Part shown: in pieces, positions 1 through 7,231 of the stretch
Layout: each line of letters begins with the position of its first letter
How positions within the stretch are numbered: position 1 is the stretch's first letter
From: an uncultured Lachnospiraceae bacterium
GTDB lineage: Bacteria; Bacillota; Clostridia; Lachnospirales; Lachnospiraceae
Assembly: GCA_910587295.1 (NCBI GenBank)
Contig: CAJULP010000057.1
Coordinates: 1-35,953, forward strand
DNA length: 35,953 nucleotides
Reading direction: 5' to 3'
Translations under genes and position numbers: made by a program
Notes under the pieces: generated by a model
What the model was told of the DNA's origin: nothing
The model's input: the letters and a program-made list of their open reading frames with translations, nothing else
Databases searched by the model: none

Positions 1-156
1 AGGGTATGTGCAGGGTGTATTGAGTGACCCTTCAAAGCGGAACGTTCAGTAATCAATTTCTGAACGCCCAATAAAAAGAACACAAGCAATGACATCAAAA
101 AGAAAAAATGAAAAAGTGCCAACTAACACTTGACACATACGGGGCGTAACAAACTT

Positions 157-185
157 TTGCAGAACATAAAAAGGTGATATAATAT
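157..185 (+). promoter_or_regulatory. Predicted promoter of the first two-component/ABC operon
   Basis: A -35 box TTGCAG (157-162) and a -10 box TAATAT (180-185) are separated by 17 bp, about 80 bp before the response regulator. Further upstream an inverted repeat (CGTTCAG 43-49, CTGAACG 60-66) and a short AGGGT/ACCCT dyad (12-16, 27-31) could be the end of the preceding unit or regulator sites. I see no gene in 1-264. Confidence 0.55.
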
Positions 186-264
186 GGATGGGAGAAGTAA
201 ACACATGACTTCCCCCCGAAAGATAATTCGGACTGGTGATATAAGAAATGAAAGGACATAAGAA

Positions 265-951
265 ATGAAATTATTAGTAGTGGAGGACGATTTAACCTTA
301 AGTACGGTGATATGTTTTGAACTGGATTGTAATGATTACTTGACGGTTGCCGCCTATAATTGCAAAAAGGCGTATCAGCTGATTCAAAGCGATCATTTTG
401 ATCTGGCAATACTTGATGTAAATCTGCCGGATGGAAATGGTTTTGAACTATGCCGTACTATAAAAAAGGTGTGTCCGCAAATGCCAGTCATATTTTTGAC
501 AGCGAATGATTTGGAACAGGATATTTTGAAGGGGTTTGATCTCGGCGCAGAGGATTATGTTACGAAACCGTTTAATATGAAAATACTTCTGCGGCGCATA
601 GAAGTTGCGCTTCGAAGAAATCATTCTTTAGAACAGCAAATGAAGAACTGTTGGAGCGATGGCTTTCTTTCGCTTGACTTCAGCAAACTTATTGCGGTCC
701 GCAGAAATGAAAAAATCATCGTTACTTCTAATGAATATAAACTTCTGAAGGTCTTAACGGAAAATGCCGGAAATATACTGACTAGGCAGATGCTTTTGGA
801 ACGGCTTTGGGATATGGAAGGTAATTTTGTTGACGATCATGCGCTGACTGTTACGATCAATCGGTTAAGAGACAAAATTGAAGACGATACCCATACATAT
901 ATCAAGACAGTGCGCGGCATAGGATATGTCTGGACGGGGGAAGCGGTATGA
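265..951 (+). CDS. OmpR/PhoB-family response regulator
   Basis: This is a 228-residue DNA-binding response regulator. Residues 1-115 are the receiver domain: acidic pocket EDD at 7-9, phospho-acceptor D51 in LAILDVNLPDG, switch T79 and conserved K101 in the VTKPF motif. Residues about 130-224 are the winged-helix DNA-binding domain, ending in the usual TVRGIGYVW. The length is normal for the family. It overlaps the downstream kinase by 4 bp, so the two form a cognate pair. With an FtsX-type transporter directly downstream, the arrangement matches BceRS-like cell-envelope or antimicrobial-peptide stress systems (family knowledge; the ligand is unknown). The repeats at 2708-2738 before the permease are a candidate target (inference). 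Confidence 0.93.
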   Translation: MKLLVVEDDLTLSTVICFELDCNDYLTVAAYNCKKAYQLIQSDHFDLAILDVNLPDGNGFELCRTIKKVCPQMPVIFLTANDLEQDILKGFDLGAEDYVTKPFNMKILLRRIEVALRRNHSLEQQMKNCWSDGFLSLDFSKLIAVRRNEKIIVTSNEYKLLKVLTENAGNILTRQMLLERLWDMEGNFVDDHALTVTINRLRDKIEDDTHTYIKTVRGIGYVWTGEAV

Positions 952-1967
952 AAGAAATGCACCGGATTGGATTTTGCCGAAGACTGCTTTTAGGCATTGT
1001 CTTTTGTGCCTTAATGGCAGGTTTCTTTTTTTCTTATATTCCCCAGGAGCTTATGCGGGGATTTTTGTTTGTTTTCAGTGGCGCCGCTTTTCTGGCAACG
1101 GTATTTTGGGCCCGTTGGCAGGGCCGGCAGCTTTCTGATTTTTCTAATGATTTGTGTGAAACAGTTGACATTATGATGGAGGGCCAGGAACCCCAGAATT
1201 TCTTTCCGTGTGATGAAACAGCTGTCTCCAAGGTACAGGATAAACTGCTGCAATATTACGAGAAAATGAAAGACGAACAGCAGCGAAGCAGACAGGATAA
1301 GCAGACAATCCAAGAACTGGTCAGTGATATATCTCATCAGGTTAAAACACCAACAGCGAACATTCAGATGATATCCGGCATCTTAAACCAGCATGAACTT
1401 CCCACCGAAAAGCAGCGGGAATTTCTGAACTTAATGGCTGTGCAGATTGACAAGCTTGATTTTTTAATGCAGTCACTGATCAAGATGTCCCGGCTGGAGA
1501 CCGGAGTTTTTGTTTTGCACCTGGAAGAAGCGAGATTAAGCGATACGATTGCCGGAGCTATGAGTATGATACTGGCAGAAGCAGAAAAGAAAAATATCCG
1601 GCTTTCGGCTGACTGTGATAGTAAATTGACCGTGAAGCATGATCCGAAATGGACGGCGGAAGCCATCGGCAATATTTTGGATAATGCGGTAAAGTACACG
1701 CCAGAGGGCGGCGGGGTCAGCGTTTTTGTCCGGCCGTGGCAGTTTTATACCCGGATCGACATAAGTGATACCGGGATAGGCATTGATCAGGAACATTATA
1801 ATGTCATATTTCAACGCTTTTATCGGGGGGAGGAAGTGGCAGCAGAGGAAGGTGTGGGGTTGGGACTGTATCTGGCAAGAGGGATCATTGCCCAGCAAAA
1901 CGGGTATATCACGGTAAAATCAAAAAAGGGCGAAGGAAGTACATTTTCAGTGTTCCTGCTTAACTGA
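948..1967 (+). CDS. Intramembrane-sensing (BceS-like) sensor histidine kinase
   Basis: This is a 339-residue membrane histidine kinase. Two hydrophobic helices lie at about 13-31 and 36-55, joined by only four or five residues, so there is no real extracellular sensor domain. That is the layout of intramembrane-sensing kinases of the BceS group, which depend on a partner transporter for signal input. The phospho-acceptor is H130 in SDISHQVKTP. An N box (NILDNAVKYTPEGG) and G boxes (DTGIGID, GVGLGLYLAR) complete the HATPase domain. The start overlaps the regulator stop by 4 bp, and the ABC genes follow 13 bp later. Confidence 0.92.
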   Translation: MKEMHRIGFCRRLLLGIVFCALMAGFFFSYIPQELMRGFLFVFSGAAFLATVFWARWQGRQLSDFSNDLCETVDIMMEGQEPQNFFPCDETAVSKVQDKLLQYYEKMKDEQQRSRQDKQTIQELVSDISHQVKTPTANIQMISGILNQHELPTEKQREFLNLMAVQIDKLDFLMQSLIKMSRLETGVFVLHLEEARLSDTIAGAMSMILAEAEKKNIRLSADCDSKLTVKHDPKWTAEAIGNILDNAVKYTPEGGGVSVFVRPWQFYTRIDISDTGIGIDQEHYNVIFQRFYRGEEVAAEEGVGLGLYLARGIIAQQNGYITVKSKKGEGSTFSVFLLN

Positions 1968-1980
1968 CGGAGATAGTTGG

Positions 1981-2646
1981 ATGATGGATATAGTGGAAAT
2001 ACGACACTTAAAGAAATATTTCAAGGATGGATCGCAGGTGGTCAAAGCGTTAGATGGAATCGACCTGGCCATAGAAAAAGGAAGATTTACAGTCATTGCA
2101 GGTGCATCAGGATCTGGAAAAACTACGTTGTTAAATACGATTGCCGGGTTATACGAGCCCACGGAAGGAACCGTGATCGTGGACGGGCTGGATTTATCCA
2201 AAATGGGAGAGGAACAGCTTACGGTATTCAGGCGCAGAAAGATCGGATTTGTTTTTCAGGGATACAACCTGATACCTGAACTGACAGTGAAAGAAAATAT
2301 AATGTTTCCGCTGGCTCTTGATGACACCCGGCTGGATGGGGCGTATTTTTCAAATCTTGTTCGTATGCTGGGGCTGGACGATTATCTGGACGCAAGGCCG
2401 CATATGCTTTCAGGCGGAGCGCAGCAGTGTACGGCGATCGCGCGTGCCCTGATCACGAAGCCCTCGATCATCTTAGCGGATGAACCGACCGGCAGCTTTG
2501 ATATGAAAACAACGCAAAATGTTGCCGGATTGCTCAAAATGACTGCCGCCACATTTCACCAGACATTGGTTGTGATCACTCATAATCTTGAACTTGCCCA
2601 GCTTGCGGACCGGGTAGTGCGGCTGCAGGATGGAAAAATCGTGTAA
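1981..2646 (+). CDS. ABC transporter ATPase with a degenerate signature motif
   Basis: This is a 221-residue ATPase of the MacB/LolD/BceA type. Walker A (GASGSGKTT), the Q-loop region (FVFQGYNLIP), Walker B (IILADEPTG) and the H-loop (VITHN) are present. The signature motif reads LSGGAQQCTAIARAL instead of the usual LSGGQQQRVAIARAL, and the D-loop is SFDMKT instead of NLDSKT. The second ATPase of the same operon (5391-6065) has both motifs in standard form. The protein may therefore be a weak or asymmetric partner in an ATPase heterodimer, or a decaying copy. The reading frame is intact. A second in-frame ATG follows the chosen start directly. Confidence 0.9.
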   Translation: MMDIVEIRHLKKYFKDGSQVVKALDGIDLAIEKGRFTVIAGASGSGKTTLLNTIAGLYEPTEGTVIVDGLDLSKMGEEQLTVFRRRKIGFVFQGYNLIPELTVKENIMFPLALDDTRLDGAYFSNLVRMLGLDDYLDARPHMLSGGAQQCTAIARALITKPSIILADEPTGSFDMKTTQNVAGLLKMTAATFHQTLVVITHNLELAQLADRVVRLQDGKIV

Positions 2647-2707
2647 TAGGAATCATGATGCAGCGATAAATCTTTTATACAGGTTTACCGCTATTTTTGT
2701 TACAAAT

Positions 2708-2738
2708 TTGTGACATTCGTGTGCCCGAATTGTGACAT
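2708..2738 (+). promoter_or_regulatory. Direct repeats, candidate response-regulator binding site before the permease
   Basis: The 9-mer TTGTGACAT occurs exactly twice, at 2708-2716 and 2730-2738, 22 bp apart (two helical turns). A weaker TGTG-C copy lies between them near 2720, giving a roughly 11-bp period typical of OmpR-family half-sites. TGTGAC also resembles the core of known BceR boxes. The repeats lie in the 137-bp gap between ATPase 1 and the permease, so the permease-ATPase pair may have its own inducible promoter. No clear -10 box was assigned. Confidence 0.45.
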
Positions 2739-2783
2739 GGCTGTGCTATCTTATTTTCAGAAACAGGAAGGGAGAAGCATAAA

Positions 2784-5369
2784 ATGAAAAATATGTTAGG
2801 TGTTCTTACCCGGCGCAGTTTTCAAGCAAGCAGGATGCGAAACCTGATAGCGGCATTAGCGATTATGCTGACTACGATTTTGTTTACTACAGTAACCACC
2901 ATCGGTACGGGAGCGGTAGAATCCATAACGTTGACTATGCAGATGTTAAAAGGCAGCCGGTCAGACGGTGATTTTCACAATATGACTGCCAAGCAGTATG
3001 AGGCTTTGGCGGATGCCGATTTTATCCGGGAATACGGCCTGCGGATGCCGATAGGTTTTCTTACGAACACGGTTCGCCATAACGTGGAGTTTGATGTGAT
3101 GGATTCTGTTCAGGCTGATTTGACTTTTTGTATGCCCATCCACGGCAGTGTACCAAAAGCGGAAAACGAGATTGTCACCTCGGATGCGGCGCTTAGAGAA
3201 TTGGGGGTGGAGCCGGAGACAGGGGCCTTGACTACCATTGCTTTTACCGCTCACGGACGGGAATATCAGCTTGATATGATCGTGTCCGGCTGGTATGAAG
3301 CCACCAGTGAGCAAGTAAGCATGATGTGGGCGGGAACGGCGTTTCGAGACGCGCATCCCGATATTTTTGAGTACACCTATGACCGGAACCGGGATATGGC
3401 CGGAACCTACTATTCTGATTTTATAGCCACAAGCACGGCAGGACTTCAGGAAAATCTGGACCATTGGGTAAGGCAAATGGGTGGTGATCCGGATAAGTCC
3501 AACTCTGATCATTTATCCGCAACAATAAATACAGTGACCAATCCTACGCTGGATCCAACCACACTTCTGCTGGGGGCTGTTATAATCGTACTGTTTATGC
3601 TTTGCGGATATTTATTGATCTACAATGTGTTTGACATTGCGGTGATGCAGGAAATCCGCCGCTATGGCTTATACCGTACTGTGGGTATGAGCAAGCGTCA
3701 GGTAAAGGAATTGATAAACCGGCAGGCCTTGTGGCTTTCTGGCGCCGGTATTCCTTTGGGCTTACTGATCGGGTATTTTGTCGGAAAAGTAACCTTGCCT
3801 TATATGATGAGTACCTTGTCTTCCAGTTATGAGAATGTGGTGATTAATGTAAATCCCTCCCCGATTATTTTTGTGGGGGCTGCTGTATTGACGGCTTTTA
3901 CTGTATTTCTTTCCACAAGGAAACCAATACGGGCAGCGGCAAATATTCCGCCAATCGAAGCGTTCCGCTACGTGGAGGCGGCAGCAGGCAGAAAAACTAT
4001 GAAGAAGAGTACTGCCGGTGCCAGTCTGTTCCGTTTGGCGTGGTCTAACTTAGGACGTAATAAGCGTCGTTCCGCTTTTATAGTGGCTTCTTTGTCACTA
4101 TGTGTTATCCTGCTGAACTGCATAGGCATTGCCGCTGACAGCGTGGATGTAGAAAAGCAGGTATCTTACCGCATCCGAACCGATTTTGCTGTAGTGAACG
4201 CATTGAGTAAAAATATTTTAGGCGGGTTCACCCGGCGGGAACATGGGCTTAGGCAGGAAGTGATCAATATCATCAATGCACAGCCGGGAGTAAACGGGGC
4301 TTCTGCCATTTATAAAAATACATTGGATGACGGGAATGTGACCTATGATTTTCCGGTAAAATTTGATTACACCGGCACCGACGAAGAGACCGGAATCGAC
4401 TATGGGGGTACCAATGGGGGAATCGTCTTTAATCTGGGCGATGATGGACACGCACTTTGCAATGTGTACGGCATGGAAGAAATAGCGCTTGCCCGCATGG
4501 ATATCCAGGAAGGAGAGGCAGATGCGCATAGTCTTTATGAGAAGATGGTAAAGGGGGAAGGCGTATTGCTGGGGGTGGTGGCTGATATGGGGACATCCAT
4601 TCTAAATCCGGCTTTTGATCTGCTGGACGTAGGAGACGTTATCACGGTTTTCAAAAACGGTGAACCAATGATGGAACTGCCTGTGTTAGCCAAAGCCGCC
4701 CTCAACGGTGACGATATGGAGATCGGATATACAACCCGCGGGCCCTTTGCGGTTGGCAAAGATGGTTTGTATCTGTATCTTCCAACCAGTGTTTATACTG
4801 AGATTTACGATGAACCGGTTATTTACAAATATTCTTTTGATGTGGCGAAAGAACAACAGGATGCCATGGACGAATTTTTACAAGGCTATGTAACGAACGT
4901 AGACTCCGGTCTGGGGTTTGCTGCTGCGAAAGAAGCCAGGCAGGACGCTGTTACAACCCGTACTATGCTGCAATTTGTGGGCGGATTGATCGGCATTATC
5001 TTTGGTGCGGCCGGAATACTGAATTTAGTAAATACCATCATCACGTCTATTCTGGCAAGACGTCATGAATTTGCAGCCATGCAGAGTATTGGCATGACAG
5101 AAAAACAGTTGACCCGGATGATGATCTGGGAAAGTGTTTACTATGCCATCGGTGTGTGCGTTGCCGGCATGCTTTTGTCAGTGATACTTGCGTTTACCGT
5201 GGTGAAAACGCTTACCGGTGGAATTTGGTATTTTACGTTCCGTTTTACGCTGGTTCCCGCTGCCATTGTGTGCGTTTTGCTTTTGCTTGTTGCCGCTATC
5301 CTGCCAGTGATCGCGTTAAAGGTATTCAATAAAGGCAGTATTGTTGAAAAGCTGCGTGTTGTGGAATGA
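2784..5369 (+). CDS. FtsX-domain ABC transporter permease, large
   Basis: This is an 861-residue membrane protein. There is one helix near the N-terminus (about 20-42) and a first extracytoplasmic region of roughly 215 residues. A three-helix FtsX block follows (about 265-385, including YGLYRTVGMSKRQVKEL). A further helix at about 427-447 is followed by a second large extracytoplasmic region to about 710. The C-terminal FtsX block (about 725-855) contains the coupling motif EFAAMQSIGMTEKQL. Two FtsX repeats with large outer domains suit export or mechanotransmission, such as antimicrobial peptide resistance or lipoprotein/lipid handling; the substrate is unknown. A ribosome site (GGAAGGGAG) precedes the ATG. 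A standard ATPase follows after 21 bp. Confidence 0.9.
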   Translation: MKNMLGVLTRRSFQASRMRNLIAALAIMLTTILFTTVTTIGTGAVESITLTMQMLKGSRSDGDFHNMTAKQYEALADADFIREYGLRMPIGFLTNTVRHNVEFDVMDSVQADLTFCMPIHGSVPKAENEIVTSDAALRELGVEPETGALTTIAFTAHGREYQLDMIVSGWYEATSEQVSMMWAGTAFRDAHPDIFEYTYDRNRDMAGTYYSDFIATSTAGLQENLDHWVRQMGGDPDKSNSDHLSATINTVTNPTLDPTTLLLGAVIIVLFMLCGYLLIYNVFDIAVMQEIRRYGLYRTVGMSKRQVKELINRQALWLSGAGIPLGLLIGYFVGKVTLPYMMSTLSSSYENVVINVNPSPIIFVGAAVLTAFTVFLSTRKPIRAAANIPPIEAFRYVEAAAGRKTMKKSTAGASLFRLAWSNLGRNKRRSAFIVASLSLCVILLNCIGIAADSVDVEKQVSYRIRTDFAVVNALSKNILGGFTRREHGLRQEVINIINAQPGVNGASAIYKNTLDDGNVTYDFPVKFDYTGTDEETGIDYGGTNGGIVFNLGDDGHALCNVYGMEEIALARMDIQEGEADAHSLYEKMVKGEGVLLGVVADMGTSILNPAFDLLDVGDVITVFKNGEPMMELPVLAKAALNGDDMEIGYTTRGPFAVGKDGLYLYLPTSVYTEIYDEPVIYKYSFDVAKEQQDAMDEFLQGYVTNVDSGLGFAAAKEARQDAVTTRTMLQFVGGLIGIIFGAAGILNLVNTIITSILARRHEFAAMQSIGMTEKQLTRMMIWESVYYAIGVCVAGMLLSVILAFTVVKTLTGGIWYFTFRFTLVPAAIVCVLLLLVAAILPVIALKVFNKGSIVEKLRVVE

Positions 5370-5390
5370 TCGGATAAGGAGGATTGGATT

Positions 5391-6065
5391 ATGAGTGCAG
5401 ATATTATTTTACAGGCGAGAAACCTGAAAAAATACTATGGAAAGGGAGAAACACAGGTTCATGCCCTGGACGGTGTAGATCTGGAGATCGAGGCCGGAAA
5501 GTTTGTTGCCATTATCGGCACTTCCGGCTCCGGAAAATCTACTTTGCTGAATATGCTGGGAGGTCTCGATAACCCCACATCCGGAACCGTCACGATTGGT
5601 AATACGGAACTGTCTGGATTACAAGAGGAGCAGCTTACCGTGTTCCGCCGCAGATGTATCGGGTTTATTTTTCAGAACTATAATCTGATACCGACTCTGA
5701 ACGTGTGGGAAAATATTGTTTTCCCTATTGCAATGGACAGGCAGAAACCGGATCAAAAATTTATTGAGGAGGTTGTGGGGCTGCTGGGATTAGAACAGAA
5801 AATCCACAGTCTGCCGAATAATCTTTCCGGCGGCCAGCAGCAGCGTGTGGCGATCGCCCGCGCCCTTGCTTCCAAGCCGCATATTGTGCTGGCAGATGAA
5901 CCCACAGGAAATCTGGATTCCAAGACCAGCGGCGATGTGATCCGTTTGCTGCAAATGACAAGCCGGAAGTTTCACCAGACGATTATTATGATTACCCATA
6001 ACCCCGAAATTGCGCAGTTGACCGATCAGACTATCCGTATTGAGGACGGCAGGATTGTGAGCTGA
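5391..6065 (+). CDS. ABC transporter ATPase (MacB/LolD/BceA type), canonical
   Basis: This is a 224-residue ATPase with all motifs in standard form: Walker A GTSGSGKST, Q-loop FIFQNYNLIP, signature LSGGQQQRVAIARAL, Walker B HIVLADEPTG, D-loop NLDSKT and H-loop MITHN. A strong AGGAGG site lies just upstream of the ATG. It is the probable energising subunit for the 861-residue permease directly before it. Its sequence is clearly related to the degenerate ATPase at 1981-2646, suggesting an ancestral duplication within the operon. The operon ends in the hairpin at 6096-6147. Confidence 0.95.
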   Translation: MSADIILQARNLKKYYGKGETQVHALDGVDLEIEAGKFVAIIGTSGSGKSTLLNMLGGLDNPTSGTVTIGNTELSGLQEEQLTVFRRRCIGFIFQNYNLIPTLNVWENIVFPIAMDRQKPDQKFIEEVVGLLGLEQKIHSLPNNLSGGQQQRVAIARALASKPHIVLADEPTGNLDSKTSGDVIRLLQMTSRKFHQTIIMITHNPEIAQLTDQTIRIEDGRIVS

Positions 6066-6095
6066 CTGCAGATTGGCGGATGGATTGCGTAATGC

Positions 6096-6147
6096 GTAAC
6101 AAAAAAGAGGTAACACAATGTATGTTGTGTTACCTCTTTTTTGTTAC
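6096..6147. terminator. 23-bp perfect hairpin, bidirectional terminator overlapping the left recombination site
   Basis: The arms 6096-6118 and 6125-6147 are exact reverse complements with a 6-nt loop (6119-6124). An A-tract in the left arm and a T-tract in the right arm make it look like an intrinsic terminator on both strands. It ends the ABC operon on the plus strand. On the minus strand it stands immediately in front of the sigma-28 promoter. Its inner 24 bp (6110-6133) are the left inverted repeat of the invertible segment, so inversion would cut this stem into two non-matching halves. Confidence 0.8.
6110..6133 (+). repeat. Left inverted repeat / predicted recombinase crossover site
   Basis: This 24-bp sequence consists of 9-bp arms (GTAACACAA / TTGTGTTAC) around a 6-nt centre (TGTATG). 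It matches the reverse complement of 6823-6846 at 23 of 24 positions. The only mismatch is at the ninth base. Arm-spacer-arm geometry of this size is what tyrosine recombinases use. In direct orientation the two sites differ across the centre; only the inverted alignment matches there, so inversion rather than excision is expected. Confidence 0.8.
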
Positions 6148-6154
6148 ATTTACT

Positions 6155-6181
6155 ATATCGGCGGCTAAGGAAAAAACTTTA
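6155..6181 (-). promoter_or_regulatory. Consensus sigma-28 (SigD/FliA) flagellar promoter, pointing left
   Basis: On the minus strand TAAA (6181-6178), 15 nt and then GCCGATAT (6162-6155) form an exact match to the SigD consensus TAAA-N15-GCCGATAT. Transcription would begin near 6148 and run leftward straight into the 6096-6147 hairpin, away from the flagellar genes. No flagellar gene lies on that side in the window. The promoter makes sense only if the segment inverts, when it would face csrA and flagellin. It is divergent from the recombinase gene and does not drive it. Confidence 0.8.
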
Positions 6182-6212
6182 GGGCCAAAATAATTTTTTT
6201 TAAGGAGGGAAA

Positions 6213-6806
6213 ATGAATACAGCACAGCCAATTCGCAAAGGAGAAGATCTGCAACGATTTAAGGAGTATTTTCAAAGTAAAAGCCCTAACAAAAGGAACT
6301 ATCTTCTGGTGATCACGGGGCTCAATACGGCGCTCAGGATTTCTGACATTTTAAAATTGCGGTGGGGGGATGTATATGATTTTAAGAGGCAGAGGTATCG
6401 GGAACACCTGGATATTTTAGAACAAAAAACGGACAAGGCTTCCCTGGTCTTTATCAACCGGAATATGAAAAAGGCACTGATGGATTATAAGGATGATATA
6501 GAAAAGAAACAGGGAAGGATAAGCCCGGACCAATTCCTTTTTGAGAGCAGCAGCCACAGAGGACGCCCTATCTCGCGGGTACAGGCATTCCGGATCATCA
6601 AGGAAGATGCCGATGCCTGCAATTTGGAAGGGGTAATAAGCTGCCATTCCCTGAGGAAGACTTTCGGTTACCATGCGTGGCGGCAGGGGATCATGCCCGC
6701 ACTTCTTATGAACATCTATAACCATTCTTCTTTTCAGGTCACGGTCCGCTATCTGGGGATAGAGCAGGATGACAGAGACAATATTTTTAAAAATATCAAT
6801 ATTTGA
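6213..6806 (+). CDS. Tyrosine recombinase, FimB/FimE-like DNA invertase
   Basis: This is a 197-residue protein. It is little more than the catalytic domain, as in FimB and FimE (about 200 residues), without the N-terminal core-binding domain of longer integrases. The catalytic set is visible: Arg I in TALRISDILKLRW, the beta-hairpin Lys in EQKTDKASLVF, HSLR in ISCHSLRKTFGYHAW, the second His in IYNHSS, and the nucleophile Tyr in VRYLGI. An AAGGAGG site lies 6 nt before the ATG. It is the only gene between the two 24-bp inverted repeats, so the natural reading is that it inverts its own locus. No terminator separates it from csrA, so low readthrough into csrA and flagellin is possible in this orientation. 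Confidence 0.92.
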   Translation: MNTAQPIRKGEDLQRFKEYFQSKSPNKRNYLLVITGLNTALRISDILKLRWGDVYDFKRQRYREHLDILEQKTDKASLVFINRNMKKALMDYKDDIEKKQGRISPDQFLFESSSHRGRPISRVQAFRIIKEDADACNLEGVISCHSLRKTFGYHAWRQGIMPALLMNIYNHSSFQVTVRYLGIEQDDRDNIFKNINI

Positions 6807-6822
6807 GACTTACGGACAGGGG

Positions 6823-6846
6823 GTAACACAACATACAGTGTGTTAC
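6823..6846 (-). repeat. Right inverted repeat / predicted recombinase crossover site
   Basis: This is the reverse-complement partner of 6110-6133 (23/24 identity), with 8-bp perfect arms GTAACACA / TGTGTTAC. Unlike the left site it lacks flanking A/T tracts that extend the stem, so its hairpin is short and is not a convincing terminator. It lies 16 bp after the recombinase stop codon and 65 bp before csrA. Confidence 0.8.
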
Positions 6847-6911
6847 ATAAAATTCTTCTTTTTAAGAACATTATCTCACAAAGCAAGATAAAAAATTCAA
6901 GGAGGAAAAAC

Positions 6912-7157
6912 ATGTTAAGAATGTCTGTAGCTGCGGAAGAATACCTGATGCTCGGGGATGATATCAAGATCGTCTTTTTGGGAGGCACAGGGAAGCACAT
7001 GAGGATCATGGTGGATGCGCCAAAGGAAGTGAACATTGTCAGGAGCCGGGTGCTGGAAAAGGAGATTACCGGCCAGGAAGAAAGGGATAGGCTTCCTAAG
7101 TACTACAGGGAGGAAGAGCATCCCGAAAAGTATAAGAAGAAAACCGTAAAACGGTAA
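6912..7157 (+). CDS. csrA: Divergent CsrA-family RNA-binding regulator
   Basis: This is an 81-residue protein. Its core matches CsrA (LMLGDDIKI, then MRIMVDAPKEV), the small dimeric protein that binds GGA motifs and in Bacillus represses flagellin translation, antagonised by FliW. The start was placed at the ATG behind AAGGAGG; an upstream in-frame ATG at 6840 lies inside the inverted repeat region and lacks such a site. Oddities: positions 6 and 7, arginines used for RNA binding in E. coli CsrA, are Val and Ala here; His43 is Val; Arg44 is kept. A charged C-terminal tail of about 20 residues is added. RNA recognition may differ from standard CsrA. It lies 121 bp upstream of flagellin and is probably co-transcribed with it. 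Confidence 0.85.
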   Translation: MLRMSVAAEEYLMLGDDIKIVFLGGTGKHMRIMVDAPKEVNIVRSRVLEKEITGQEERDRLPKYYREEEHPEKYKKKTVKR

Positions 7158-7231
7158 TAGGCGGATGTACCGGCAGATGGTCAGGGCCCGGCAGGAAGCG
7201 GGGCATCCGGTTTATTATAAAAAATGAATAA

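Larger units (their letters stand above)
6110..6846. mobile_element. Predicted invertible DNA segment (recombinase plus sigma-28 promoter)
   Basis: This 737-bp segment is bounded by near-identical inverted 24-bp repeats. It contains one gene, a FimB/FimE-sized tyrosine recombinase on the plus strand, and one strong SigD-type promoter on the minus strand. Recombination between the repeats would flip both. The promoter would then fire to the right, through the short site-2 hairpin, into csrA and flagellin 66 bp beyond. This is the logic of fim-type phase switches and of flagellar switches in Clostridia, although here the recombinase gene itself lies inside the segment. Inversion is inferred from structure, not observed. 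Confidence 0.75.

Noticed and set aside
2961..3512. Long minus-strand frame inside the permease gene.
   Set aside because: It is a shadow of a clear FtsX permease, with no protein motif and no start signals.
6096..6147. The left hairpin as a simple terminator with no other role.
   Set aside because: Its core recurs in inverted form at 6823-6846 with 23/24 identity including the spacer, which a terminator does not explain.
7147..7168. Sigma-28-like promoter directly before flagellin (TAAA then GCGGATGT).
   Set aside because: GCGGATGT matches the -10 consensus at only 6 of 8 positions and the spacing to TAAA is about 10 nt instead of 14-16.
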